This document shows, in pieces, positions 36,501 through 49,700 of a stretch of 64,000 bases of DNA. Position 1 is the stretch's first letter. Every line of letters starts with the position of its first letter. The notes below the pieces were generated by a model that saw only the letters and a list, made by a program, of their open reading frames with translations, had not been told where the DNA came from and did no database searches. Position numbers and translations under genes: made by a program. Origin of the DNA: Selaginella tamariscina (taxonomy: Eukaryota > Streptophyta > Lycopodiopsida > Selaginellales > Selaginellaceae); contig PUQB01000095.1 in the NCBI GenBank assembly GCA_003024785.1, forward strand, positions 133,612 through 197,611. The letters are read 5' to 3'.

Positions 36501-37402
36501 CACATGTGCAAGGTTCTCTTCTACATGTTTTGACTAACTGATTTAACGACTTTACCGTCCATATCATACTCTGTTGGAACATATGCATGTATCTCGTTTG
36601 TCTCACGCTCTATATCGTTACTGCGTACTCAAAAAATAATGTGTACGGAGAGAACCTCTATTCTGCACTTCATATGTCACGATGTAGTGCAGGACCGTTC
36701 CCAATGGTTCCTTCCACTAAGAAGAATACATTCCCTTGTTCAACCTTGGATGGAAAAATAAAAGCCTTATCATGTAATGGAAACTTGATTAATCACAAGT
36801 AGTAATACTTGCTAGATCCCTATATGTGTGTGCATGGACATCTTCACAACTTAGTAGTAGCACTTGTATTGTGATTGGGCCAAACTTGTACACTTGAATA
36901 AGTTCTATTTTATTTCCATCGTGTAATAAATACACATGAAGAAATTGTTCATCACACCCAAGAAGCCATCCGAATATCATAAGTATAAACACCTCTACCT
37001 TATGATTGAGAAAGTTATTCCAGTGTCAAGATGTAAAGGTGCAATAAGTCATATTATAAATAAATGTGCAAATAATATTGGTGTTGTATACATACACAGC
37101 GAGTGTCCACTATACACGAACACAGAAGATTTTGTGTGATCGTTTTAGAGATTTTTATTTAAGACCTCATTGATCAATATTTCTCGCTCAGCCGCCCGAT
37201 ACGACATGGAATCGATTTTATCATGGCAGCGAGAAGTGATTCGCACCAAGCATTCCTACGAAGGGGTAGGGATTCAGTCCCGCCGGGGATACAATATTGA
37301 TTGCTTCGAGTTAGTAGCTCATGCAGGCCCCCCGTCATCCTGGTCTAGGGATGTACACCATATCCAATCCAAGTCAGCTGATCATATATATGTTGTTGGG
37401 GT
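33546..37402. other. AT-rich decayed region
   Basis: No gene can be supported with confidence. Short open stretches at about 33815-33940, 34190-34376 and 36790-36990 (minus strand, LHDGNKIELIQVYKFGP) look protein-like but match nothing I know. A 76-base tandem duplication lies at about 35977-36129 (AAATACAACATA, TTCATGAAATTGTCT, GACACAT.AAGTTGTATCAC in both units). Sequence from 35220 to 36500 is extremely AT-rich. Confidence 0.5.
34835..35212 (+). CDS. Uncharacterised open reading frame, 125 residues
   Basis: ATG at 34835 opens MDELLNYLDMCFKKKNVEIF and continues through YPLYKAYSNTFLFCDFEFYK and ALYNIIIKEPHFLNKPINTL to a stop at 35212. The residue mix (mixed Lys, Asn, Ile, aromatic residues) looks like an AT-rich coding exon more than random sequence, but no motif is recognised. 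It could be a transposon fragment, a viral insertion or chance. No partner genes are evident on either side. Confidence 0.25.
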   Translation: MDELLNYLDMCFKKKNVEIFFKQYPLYKAYSNTFLFCDFEFYKLKKSNQALYNIIIKEPHFLNKPINTLGLIINYILIRMITCNCIYESVMWWQQHKNINQNDLINPKGDDLNKIRRFLCMVKEK

Positions 37403-40400
37403 TATATAGAAATGCTGTTGGGCACGCCTTTGCCAGTAATTCCATCACCGGAGGAAGGATAGAGAAGTGTATAAGGCACACTGACAACCCCAGTTCGGTT
37501 CTTGAGCTTGGAATCCTTATTCCTTGCAGTTACAAGTTCCTCTACCTGGTATGTATATATAAAGGGCGTTAAATAATGTGTACATACACATCTTGTGTGT
37601 GTGTGTGTGGCATACGTACTTGTTTCAGTGATTCAGAAAATGCAGAGAATGCAGATTTTGCTTGCGCATTGTTCGTCCAGTTGGTGATTACCCGTTGGCC
37701 AAGGTACTCTTCATCCGTGGCATAAATCTCTATAGTGAGCATGACAACGATGGCTTCGAGCTTCCTCGAGACGGATGCCAGGAAGAACTCCTCCGGGTTT
37801 GCGAGCATCTGTTTGTGTTCCTCAGACTCTCTCTCTGGAATGGGCTTGTGCGTTGCTGTGGGACGGTTTGGCATGTATCCGGCGTAAGCAAACTGCCCGA
37901 AGTTTACTGCTCCATGGTGTGCAGATGCAAGCCAGATTAACGTGGCGAGAACCAGAGTTAAGTTCTTCTTACTGTCCAGTCTGATCCACCTATAGTATAG
38001 TGAAAAAGTGTCTCTCACATTACTAGCATTATAAATCTATGTATGTACGTGACATATATAAGCAATAATGTTTACATGGGCGTGTATACACACACACGTA
38101 CCATTTTTCGTTTTTCTTGTCTTCATGGCCTTCATTTATGATTTCTGTCCACCATGCCTGAAGCTCCGTGTCATTGACAACTGATTTGTCTTCTTTGTAA
38201 CATGCATCTAAATAGTCTGATGTCCATTTCTCGATTGCTCCCCAGACTTCAAGTCCGTCTGCTGCATATGGATAATCTTCAACAACCAATTTCATCCCAT
38301 GCTTTGCTGAAGAATCGGCTACAGCCATTCCCCTGCATATATATACATGTGTGTGTGTGTGTTTGCACAATGTACATACGGAGGTTTTACCGTTTTAGGA
38401 GATCTGCAGGCAAGCCTTGTTCATCAAACCGCCAAGATTTGTAAACAATAGAGCTCATCTCCATTGAGTAGATGCCAGTTGAAAATGTTCTCTCGATTAT
38501 AACCGCCAGCATTGATTAGTGACTGCCTTGCTCTTGCATTGATTGACATTGTGTTCTTGAAATGTGGCTGCAGGAACCCGTTTAATGGATGGAGGTTGCT
38601 CAACTGCCTGTTTGTTGCTATTATGAATGCTCTATAGATGCATGTGTTCTCAACCTGGCCAAGAACAAGTTGTAAGTTCACTCTTATTACACGCACGCAC
38701 GCACACACAGCAGTGACTAACAAGCTGGTGATATCCAGAATCATTTGTGGCTACATGAGCCTTAGCAAGTTCCCATAGCCAGTCTATGTCTCCAACTGCA
38801 GGTGGAACAAACACACGCCGTGAAAGTGGGGTGCTTAACTCAATTGCAACTGGTTTAAGTGTTCCTCCGGAGGTTAAGAATAACAATGTTCGAGCATATG
38901 CATATGTATCCCTTTGCGAGTTGATCTTGTTGAGGTATGGCATGTATGTGTCATGAGAGTTTAATATAAATAGTTTGTTTTGCTCAATGCCTGCATAATT
39001 TACGTTTAGGGTTTAGGGTTTTGAGATTAGGGTGGTTACTTACATCTTGTACGGTTAAACCTCTATATTCTTAGATATCTGCTCCTCTGTGATGGTTGAC
39101 TTCTGTGGGCCGTAAGTTTCAGGATCTAAGGTGCTGGTTGGTGGAAATTCCTGTAGATAAATACTATAATATTAGTTATATGTGTATGCATACACATAAA
39201 TATGTACGTCTACCTTTAGTGCTTCTATTGTCATTGGATTAACTCCAGCGAGCATTTGCCTTCCGAATTCCTCGTCAGACATCCATCCCTTCTCATTAAC
39301 TGTACATCAGTATTAGTATTAAATTGCAGGTATATGGTACATTTTCATATATATATATATAATGCATTTTTCACCTTGGATAACTTGTGGAAGAGGGAAC
39401 TTCATGAAACCATTGTTACCAGGTGTATCAGAGAGCCTGTTAATGAGCTCGAAAGGCGTAAGTAAGCCTTAATTGGCTGGAAAACGAGACCAGATAAGTC
39501 CATCCCTTGGTCGTACAGATTCTTCACCTCCTCCAAGGAATCGAATGTGGCATCAAGCGTGAGGAAGCGCTCGAGTGCCGGAAGAAGACTGTGTGAGAGT
39601 GCCTTCAGTTGGTCTGCCAGAAAGTCCGAGTTCTTCACTGAACCGAACCTTTCATCACTTAGTACATAGTATGGTGTCACCGGTGTGAGTGTAGTACTTT
39701 CAGCTGCAAAGAATGCATTGTTTTAATCTCTATCTCTCTCGTGTATATAAGTTTACCTCCGTTGAGGACTGGACGACCAGTACGTATTTTCCTGGGATAA
39801 GGATATTCCTGGGATCCACCAAGTACAGGTCTGTTTATGTTTAGAAGCTGGTTCGAGAGATCATTATACACATCGTAGTCGTATATACGATCCGAATCCT
39901 GTTGCATACCCGTTCCGTCCCCTCTCAACGCTTTCAAATCAGTCTGCCGAGCATTTACCAAACCTTTGGGTGTATCTTCTGGTAAACACAGCTGCATAAA
40001 TATTAATAAGTCCAGAATGAAACAAATGAGAGGATATGTTGTATATTGTGTATACCTCATTGCTAAAGAAGATACGGTCCACGAATTGCAGGGAAACTCG
40101 ACTGTTTTACCGCCTGCAGGCATCTCCACGCTCAAGGACACGAGGTAAAACTCATTGGGGTGCCCATTTTTTATGGTAAATGCCCCCGGTAAACCAAAAT
40201 CCTTGTCCACGTTAAAGTTTACGGAGTACTTAACCTCGTCAGTCGCAAGTAAACTCGGAAGCAGCCAGTTCTCGAGACCTGCTGGCTTACTTGTTTTCCC
40301 CAAATTCGTACCTGTAAGTAACACCACACATACATTATATTGACTTTCATCTATAGTTGTATTACTTATGAGTTGCAATGAACAACATTTCCCACACATA

Positions 40401-40579
40401 TACACACACCACAACACTGACTTTCATCGACTGTGGTGCTACTTATGAGCTGCAAGGCGACGTCCATTCCAGCAAGATTGGCTGCAATGTCGACACCAGA
40501 AGCTCCCACATTTGTAACATCGAGAACATTAGTTTTTCGAACAGTTGCAGTCCCTTTGTACAACTAGCTGACCACTCAT
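37403..40579 (-). CDS. Lipoxygenase (linoleate oxygenase), about 9 exons
   Basis: A non-haem iron dioxygenase that adds oxygen to polyunsaturated fatty acids to start oxylipin synthesis. From ATG 40579 it begins MSGQLV and, after a base shift near 40565, [19 protein letters not shown] with [18 protein letters not shown], a PLAT domain; no transit peptide is obvious, so a cytosolic enzyme is likely. Later exons give [60 protein letters not shown] (iron His), [70 protein letters not shown] (iron His and Asn) and the terminal GVPNSISI whose last Ile binds iron. Stop at 37403-37405. Base errors near 38628 (lost C) and 38500 (extra T) break the frame. Regiospecificity cannot be read from the sequence. 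Confidence 0.93.
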
Positions 40580-42117
40580 GTTACTGTTCAAGAGTTTATT
40601 AAGAAGAGCCGTACTTCACTATATAGAGGACGAATGCTCAAAGAGTGTACTTTCTGAACTCTGCACATAATGCTCTAATTTATATACTTTCTAAATTGGT
40701 ACTTCATTTACGTGGTGTGTAAGTGTTAACATGTTAAAAGTCACTGTTTGCTGTTCGATTTAAGAAACCACATCTTAAAGTTAGTGTAGAAGTGTATATA
40801 TAATCTAACTATCCATGTGAAAACACGGCATGTGCTATACATTAAAGCTTAACTTATAGTCTTCTTCCGCTTATATGTATACATATATGTGTCATACTTA
40901 CATCCTAACACGTTAGGACATTAACTAACGTGTTAGTTGACACGTGTTAACAAAATTAAGGAATATTTCATACTATCCACCTTTTATTTAATATCTGAAA
41001 ATTATATTCTTTTACCTTATATGATTACACATGCACACATTGCATTAGTGCCACATGGTGGTTATATGGTAGCCAATGCTAATACAACACATACAGTTTT
41101 AATATAAGGTTCACTTTCTATTAACAAGTTGGTTAATTGCCTCAACTAATTAAAATAAAAGAAATTATTTATTCTACTACCGATTTAATTTTCTACTTAT
41201 TGGTTATGTAATTTATAATTTACATGGCACTTATACATGACTTTTTCAGTGATAAATAAATAATTTAGCAATTTTGCTCGGTTGTATGACTACCGGACAT
41301 AATTGAAATGACATGTGTATCAAGATTAATAAAATTAAATTTATTTTTTTTAGATTTAAAAATAAACAATGAAAATTGAATAAATTAGAACTTAAAAATA
41401 AAGAATGAACATGAGATTCAACAAAATTTACATGTAAGAATATTATATATATATATTATATACACATTATTTGATATACTTATTTATTAGAAAAACATAA
41501 AATTATTCAAATAATATGCAGATATCTAAAGAGTCGTTTTTATATGAGTAGGTGCAATATTATATATACATATGTGTATATATATATGTAAAAACCCTAT
41601 TTATAATAACTGGTTAAATAAAAATTGTGCACTAATTAATTTATTTTTATTCAATTAACCACTCTAATGAAAAAGCAGTGGTAGTAATAATTAATGATGT
41701 GTTTATTATTTTAATTTACCACCCGGCCAAATAATCACTCACTAATGAAAAATGGGCCTAATATGATACAGTATCTCTAATAATAAGAATTATGTTTAAA
41801 AAACTATTTTAAGAAAACATTTTTAGTAAAGTTAAGGACTTTAATAATGTTTTTAATAGTTGGATAATAATTAGTGAGTCTAGTATTAATTTCGCTTTTA
41901 TATATATATATTATGTATCCTATTATATGCTTTCATACTATTTAATGTAATTTATATGTCTCTGAGAATAGGAATGTTAAAACATGAGCAGCTTCTAAAA
42001 GAAATCTCTATAGTATTCCATGGTCACCTACAATTTGCCCCATGGACGTTGAAAATCTATATGGAAACACCCTCTCTATGTAATCATCAATATAACAAAT
42101 TATTTAATAATAAAGAT
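40580..42117. other. AT-rich intergenic region
   Basis: Leader and upstream sequence of the lipoxygenase gene, then more than a kilobase of AT-rich sequence. Short motifs CACGTG-like (ACACGTGTT near 40940) and ACACGTTAGG / CTAACGTGT near 40908-40945 form a small inverted pair. No gene is seen. Confidence 0.6.
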
Positions 42118-42470
42118 GTAAAGTAATTACGAAGGTTAACCATAGTATATTTTAAAAAGTTATTAAATATATTATGATCTAGCTAAATCCTTGATAAGAT
42201 AGGTCAATATAACTAAAATATACCGAGAGAGGCACCGGAATTGATACATAACATTTCCACCGATGAGAACCCCGAGACACAACACAATAAATATACAAAA
42301 AAAATAGAAAACTCAGATCTCTTTGTATTTAAAATCATATATATAAAGGAAAAGGTATATTCCAAATATTATTGAGCTACCCTATCAAGAATTTAGCCAA
42401 ACCATAAATATCTCTAGTAGCTTCTAGAATATACCACGGTTAACCTTCATAATTACCTTACAAAGGGTTT
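42118..42470. mobile_element. MITE-like hairpin element
   Basis: The left end GTAATTACGAAGGTTAACC (about 42124) pairs with the inverse GGTTAACCTTCATAATTAC at about 42437-42456, and the stem goes on through TAGCTAAATCCTTGATA.GATAG pairing with CTATCAAGAATTTAGCC. Stem arms are about 100 bases each around a central loop. No coding capacity. This structure is typical of miniature inverted-repeat elements; the target-site duplication could not be fixed. Confidence 0.65.
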
Positions 42471-42579
42471 TTAATGTGTATATTTACCCCTGGAAGTTTA
42501 AAAAGCCCACTTCATGATAAAGTATAATTAATTTATAGTAAATTTAAAATGAAATAGAGTGATTTATTTAAATCCAGAA

Positions 42580-44185
42580 TATTTTAAATATCTCAAAATA
42601 TGTATTTAATTAGTTGTGTTTTGAAGCTTAATATCATAAATTACAAATTAATTACTGTTTTCCATAATATATACTTATAAATGAAGGTAGAAGGCTAAAT
42701 GAATAAATGTGTGACTGATATTATTTTAAAACTTGAAAATGCCAATTATGCACCGGAATATTTTAACTAATATATTTAAATTATTAAAAAAAGTATTTTA
42801 ACTGTTAAACCCGATTCACGATCAAGTGACTTCGAACGAAGCATATCCTCTCCAGCGTGAAAAAATGGAACACCCTGTACAGTAATATTCATTAATGCAA
42901 GCGCACGCACACATACATATCACATACAATAGAATCTAACTATTATAAATATGTAGGATTATATGAAGATATTTATTTAAATACGTTGATATATACATAC
43001 AACTAAGATACGCAATACACATACACAATATATACCTGGACAATGCAACTGCTCGTAGCCATGTGATTCATTCTACAGCGATCTTTTTAAACTCACTTCC
43101 TCCGAAGCCTGAAATATAAAGTTAGTAAAGAGAAAAATGAAAAATGGTGTATGTGTGTGTCGTGCGTGCGTGCGTGTGTGTGAGAGAGAGAGAGGAATTA
43201 ATTGATAAAAAATTTTAATTGTTATTCATGGTATTTAACTCCAACACATATTATCGCAATATCCTAAAAACATTACGGGCAGTTACTAGCATTTGCTTAT
43301 TTATTGCTGTTCTATTTCTTTCAAATTTGCTATATATATATCAAATAGTTATCATAGTTTAAAAAATGCAAATATAAATCTAAAACTTTCAAAGGATATC
43401 TATGTAAGTACGACATTTTGAGGGACATGTGTAGTTGCATATAATTCATAGATTGAATTTATACTTATATTCTTTTGAAGATCATTAACCATATAAAACT
43501 CGCTAGAGGTGTTGTTTGCTATTTTCACAGGAAACATTTTTAAAATGTATACTGTTATCGGCTTCAATAGTCTTTAGTTATATATATCTTCTACCGCGCA
43601 CACTCACACTCACACACACCACACCACCTTATCTAACACAGAGAGGCTATCAGTAGGACCATTTCCATGTAAATGGTTATACAAACGTCGAGGATAACTC
43701 GCAAGCCGAGACGATCTAGTGATTGTACCATAGCAAGAAAAAGAAATTCTTAACAACACATTAATTAATTAAAAAAAACTTAATTAAAACAAACCTGAAC
43801 CATGGTTCGAAACTCAAGTGTCCTACGTGGTCAATAGAGTAACTTGACGCCATTTGATTCCTGTAAGAAGTTACAAAATATATATAGTTGTATGACGTAT
43901 ATGTACATAGAACGTGCAACTTACATACGTGTGTGTATGCATATATGTATGTGTATGTCTTGGACAGACCTTTTCAGCGAATGCTAAAAATGTCCCTCTT
44001 AAGTTTTCTTGAACAGTTTTCATCCCTTGCACTGAATGTGTGTATGTTTTATATACATACTTATTATATATATATTATATATATATATATATATATTATA
44101 TATTATGTATGTATATATGTAGACAAAGACTAAACTTACTGAAATCCCTTATATGAAGTTCATATATTGCTATGTCATTAAAAGA
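42580..44185 (-). pseudogene. Inverted, internally deleted copy of the limit dextrinase gene
   Basis: In reverse complement, pieces of this stretch match the limit dextrinase gene at 46487-53595 in order: IYELHIRDF exon (44150-44185), [20 protein letters not shown] exon (43963-44035), start of the ESHGVK exon (about 43850), end of the TLEFRTMVQ exon (43800-43845), SVNHLGLRV exon (43625-43735), part of an intron (43190-43500 against 50275-50520), [19 protein letters not shown] exon (43048-43112), [11 protein letters not shown] exon (42808-42890) and 3' flank (42600-42720 against about 53640-53720). Exons between these are missing. The catalytic Asp and Glu segments are gone, so it cannot be active. 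Confidence 0.85.
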
Positions 44186-45667
44186 TGTAGTAACATGCAA
44201 ATTAATATGTATTAGTAATTTCATCTAATTAAAACCAAGATTCGAACATAACACATTACATTTAGTTTATAACTTAAAGGTCAACATGGTAAATATTAAT
44301 ATAACTACATTAGATTTATAAACTTGTATAGTGTGTTGTATGCATGTACGTATGATATATATGTAGATCTACTGTAGATCACCTACATTTGCATGCGTAT
44401 TATCTCTATTGACTGTAAAGTTATATGAATATACATATAAATTTCATACTATGTCAATAATAAAATTATAAAAGTTTAAATTATATTAATAATATTGATA
44501 TGTATATTTATTTATTTAAAGAGATGAGGAACTGATAGATTTTATTCCCAGGCAGAAAATAGGTAGACAGATAGATAGATATAATACTTTTCTATATCAG
44601 TGGAATTCAAGCTTTCTTAAGAGCCTCCCATATTTACATAATATAAGTATATACATATGCAGATACATGTAAACACATATAACTTCTAAAATGGACAAGC
44701 TTGTTTTCATTTTAAATTTTGTCTATGGTAATTATATATGAGCCCTAATAATGAAACTTTTTATATATATTTAATATAATATATTCATATATATGTGCGC
44801 GTGTGTGTATGTATACAAATTATAATAAAATATTATAACAAGAATTTAAAGTTTAAATAAAATTAAATAATTCAATTATTAATGAATAACCCCTTCCATA
44901 AAATTAACTACCAACAGTATTATTAATATATATTAATTTGTATAAAATTAATCTATTATTTTAATATATATACACTTGTTTAGTTAAACGGTTTAACAAA
45001 AATATAAAGTTAATAATTCATAAATTTCAAATATTGAAAAAAAGAAAATTATGAATAATTTCATTATTTTAAAGTATTCGAATCTTGAATTTAACTAATT
45101 TTCTTCTGGCTATATACACTGTTATTTGTTGTAATAAAGCTAATGTAAACATATACATATAGAAAACAGTATACGTGAAACAATGTACATAGAAGTATTT
45201 TGTATATATGAGAATGCCTTATTTATATATTTACTTGGTATATGAGCATGAGTTGAGATGCATATAAAAGTTTATAACTTTCTAACAACTAATCATGTGT
45301 GTGTCTATGCATGTGTGTGTTAACTTCAATATACATATAGCAAAATGATATATACAACAGAATAGATTTATACATTTCAAAGTACATATACATATACAAT
45401 AGATGAAAATACAATCTTTTATCTAAAAATAACACTAAACGATGTGGAGTATTCATATGCATATGTAGAGAGATTACCTAATGTTCGTACATGTTCAAAA
45501 CATTTATATATATTTGTCCAATCTCATTAAGTACAAGCAGAACCTGTGGTTTCTTGGTCACGCGATGTTCAAAAAGGTATATATTTGTACGCAGTTATAT
45601 TTACGAAGCCTGCAAAAGAATGTTGACAATTAAAACATGTATGTATGTTATACACCCCACTTACAAA
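44186..45667. other. AT-rich intergenic region
   Basis: No gene is supported. AT-rich with TATA and TACATA microsatellites. A short minus-strand stretch at about 45495-45590 reads LFEHRVTKKPQVLLVLNEIG between splice-like sites and could be an exon or the 3' untranslated part of the next gene. Confidence 0.5.
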
Positions 45668-46193
45668 CTATGTAGAGCGCTCGTTTCCAGCCGACTCGTT
45701 TCCAACCGGCTTGCTTTGCAGCCCTAGCTGAAAGTCGTCAGATGTGGGTTTCTCTGCTGTAAAAACACCAAGGACGGCTGCAATGTTCTCGGCAGCTTCA
45801 CTGATTCTTGCTGCTGCACATTAGCCGATTGCAGCAATCCAGTCTCTGATATGTCTATACAAGAAATTTCAAGTTAGCTGAAGATTGATCAAAAGAATGA
45901 TCTTTGAGAGATATTTCAAGAAAATGGCCAAAAATATGACTTTTGAAGAGGAATGTAACGATTTTTGAGAAGAATGTGTAAGATCAAAGATAACGATGCA
46001 TATAATCATACATTACCTCGGGAACACCGATTATTGCCGCAGATGCTTCCGGAAGCTTTGATTCAGAGATTTTCGAGCCTACGCCGCTCAAACTGTCCGC
46101 TACAGAGTACAATCCATCGCCGATTCGCGTCAGGCCGTATCCACAGTATATCGCGGCGGCAGCCGGCAGACCAATACGGAACATACTGTTCAT
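45668..46193 (-). CDS. Small unrecognised protein, 2 exons
   Basis: From ATG 46193 exon 1 reads MNSMFRIGLPAAAAIYCGYG then LTRIGDGLYSVADSLSGVGS and KLPEASAAIIGVPE, with a donor at about 46017. Exon 2 (about 45668-45854) reads HIRDWIAAIG, an in-frame TAA, then CAAARISEAAENIAAVLGVF and TAEKPTSDDFQLGLQSKP to TAG. The N-terminus is small, hydrophobic and basic and could target an organelle. The TAA may be a sequence error, since the same frame stays protein-like on both sides. I do not recognise the family. Head-to-head with the limit dextrinase gene. Confidence 0.55.
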
Positions 46194-46486
46194 CCTTAAA
46201 CCCTAGCCCTAATCCGCCATGTCTCAAAGCATTTATTCTGATGATATTCTTGATATACTATTTGCTGGAACTTTTAAAATTAGAAGTTTTTTTTCTTTAA
46301 ATTAAATAGTTCATTGTTTAAATAAGTAAATAAAATATTGATGCTTTTATTCGATATTTAATGAGAGAACCAAATTTAATAATGTTGGAAGTGAAGCGCG
46401 CGTATAGACACATGTGCGTGCTGAACAGTACTCCCTCGTGATGCACTGCACTCTTATTTGTAAAGAATTAGGGTTCGTCCAAATCT
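46194..46486. promoter_or_regulatory. Shared promoter between divergent genes
   Basis: Only about 290 bases separate two start codons on opposite strands. An AAACCCTAGCCCTAAT element lies at 46198-46213 and a TTAGGGTTC element at 46469, telo-box-like motifs at both ends. A bidirectional promoter is inferred from spacing; no TATA box is convincing. Confidence 0.45.
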
Positions 46487-46685
46487 ATGGCGCTAGCGAG
46501 CAATGGAATCTCCATCCACACAATGTACACTGCTCGCTTTCTTGGTATGAGATCCCAACATTTCATCTCCAGAGCGCGGAATTTCCGAAAATCTTCAGAA
46601 AAATGCACAAAAAATCCGCAGCCATTTCTAGGCTCTTCCTGTCTCCAACAATTTGCCTCCTCAATCAGTTCGAATCCACTATCAG

Positions 46686-46739
<54 letters not shown>

Positions 46740-49700
46740 ACATATCACATACATATATAAGTCATACGTACATTGTACAGGAATGATGGGGAGTACGATT
46801 CATGGGACTGCATACATGGGGATGTCCTGAAGTTGCTACAAAATGGGATAAACCTTTAGCTCCATCGGGATCTGATAGCTTTGGAGTGTACTGGATTTGT
46901 TTGTTGAACAAGTTGCACAACTCAAGTTTATCATTCACAGAGGTGACCACCAGGTGTGATATTCGTATACCATCTATATTTTTATATTATGTATCTTAAG
47001 CTGTGGAAACACATATATACATATGTACACACATATATGTAATAATGTTAAAGAATATATGTTAATATGCAGGTGTGATTCTGCTATTAGGATGGATCTG
47101 GTGGATGAAGGAGAAGCATAATGATGCATGGATTGTCTCTAAGATGCCGACTGTGTTATACATGAACAGATCTTAACAACTTGCCTAAGGTAATTGTGTA
47201 TTTTGTGGTCACCACGTCCATACACACACACACACTCACGTGTGTGTTGGTTACTACTTATATTTATACCTATAATTTAGAATTATATGTCAAGATATAA
47301 TTTCTTTTTCAATCAGGAAGTCTTAATCTTCTAAGCCTTCTGGGTAAAGAAAGATTTACTAGCTTGGTGTTTGGATACTCAAGATACAGTATTTTCTACA
47401 TGCAAGTAAAGATGCTCAATTACAACTTACTGGAGGAGGCATTCAAGGTGACTCTCTCTCTCTCTCTCTCATATGTCCGTGGTTATAAACTTGTTAATTG
47501 TTTTAAATCTGGTTTAGGTGCTGATATTGTTCATGAATTACACGTCGATCCACACGGTATTCCGGCTGAGGTAACTTTAAACGCATAGCTCACTTTAATT
47601 ATGCTGAAATATATCTATTTTCACACAATATCTTTTATATATGTGTGCGTGTACGTGCATGCATATGTACATATATGAGTGTGTTGATGTTGTATAAACT
47701 ATATAATATACATCATATGTAATAGCTACCTACGTGTTTGCTTCAGGTGCTCGAAAGGCTCCCACATATTAGAGGTTATAAAGCTCTCAGATTACCAAGT
47801 GATGCTGACTATAAAAAGCTTGTGAAATGCAACTTGCAATAGGAGCTATTGATGGTAAGCCCATATACATACAGATGTACACAGCTGAATCCGTTCATGC
47901 TGATCGTTTATGTATGTGTATGTGTAAACACTGGACTGTTGTTTCATGTAGTTTATGGAGCACCAATTGACGCATCTGGAGTGCAACTTCCTGGTGTATT
48001 AGATGATGCTATAAATACGATGGTCACTCGGAGTTACATTTTCGGATGCTGATTGCATTTCAACCTTTGGGCACCAACTGCTCAGGTGAGAACTTTCTCT
48101 TCCCTCTCTTTCCCGCCTCCCTCTCTCTCAACACACACACGCACACACACTGTTAAGTGTTAATATGGTGTTGTGCAGAATGTACGTCTTTTATATTCAG
48201 AACCCTCAGGTGGGGAGGCTGAGGCGTGGTTCAGTGTGAAGAGAAAGATAATGTATGGATTGTAAATGGACCGAAAAGCTGGATTGGGAATACTACTTAT
48301 ATGAAGTAACTGTATTCCATCCATCAACATTACAAGTCGAAGTTTGCTTTGCTAATGATCCCTATTCAAGGGGGTGAGTGTGTGTGTGTGTGTTCCTGTG
48401 ATAGTTTAAGTGATTACATTGTATATCTAATGGACTTTCTTAAGGTTGACATACACACTTATGTATACACATCTTACCATGCCATATAAGTATGTATTAT
48501 CTGTTTCAGGTCATCTGCAAATGCAGAACGTTCATGTATTGTCGATCTGTCTGATGTGCTCACAAACCCGATGGATGGGATTCTCTTTCAGAAGAAAAGC
48601 CGACTTTACACTCTTTAATGACATGGCAATATATGAACTTCATATAAGGGATTTCAGGTAAGTTTAAGTCTACATACAGACATATATGTATGTATATAAA
48701 ACACACATGTAAGGACGTCTATCTTTTCTCAGTGCAAGGGATGAAACTGTTCAAGAAAACTTAAGAGGGACATTTTTAGCATTCGCTGAAAAGGTCTGTC
48801 CAAGACATAAGCATGCACACACATACATACGCATACACACACATATGTAAGTTGTACGTTCTATGTACATCCAACTATATATTTTTGTAAATCTTACAGG
48901 AATCACATGGCGTCAAGCATCTGAAAAGATTGGCTGATGCAGGGCTCACTCATGTACACTTGCTTCCTAGTTTCGATTTTGGAATGTCGATGAACGTAAA
49001 GAAAATTGGAGGACGCTTGGTAAAGTTACATGTCCTTATTAATTATAATGCATTTATATATGTATTTATATGGCACTATACATATGAATATATACCTATA
49101 GGGATATGAAACAGAGTGATATACATATATAGATATTTTTACATATAACACAGATATGCAATCAACAAGACATATATATCTATTCTGCATATCGTCATAT
49201 ATTATACATAGAAAACGTATGCTTTGTATTTGATCTTGGAGCATTAGCCATTTGCTACAATATTACATACGTCATATACGGCATAAGCCAACCACACGCA
49301 CGCACGCACAAGTTTATTGACTCATATTTTAACAGATATTAATTACTTGCAAACACTCCCACCGGATTCAGAAGAGCAACAGGAGGCTGTTGTAGCTATT
49401 CAAAACGAGGATGGTTTCAACTGGGGGTACGTTCCTCTCCCTCCCTCCCTCCCTCTCCCTCCCTCTCTCTCTTCAAATATAAAACATATATATATATATT
49501 GATATGTGCTATGCTTATATATTGGTTTAGATATGACCCTGTAAACTGGGGAGTACCCGATGGAAGTTACTCTACTGACCCAGATGGACCTCGTAGGACA
49601 CTCGAGTTTCGAACCATGGTTCAGGTTCGTTTTAATTAAGTTTTAATTTAATTTATTATGTATTGTTATTATATAAATTAAGAATGTCTCTTTTTTGTTA

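Noticed and set aside
40561-40563. Lipoxygenase start at 40563
   Set aside because: The codon is TTG preceded by a stop; an ATG at 40579 gives MSGQLV and needs only a one-base repair.
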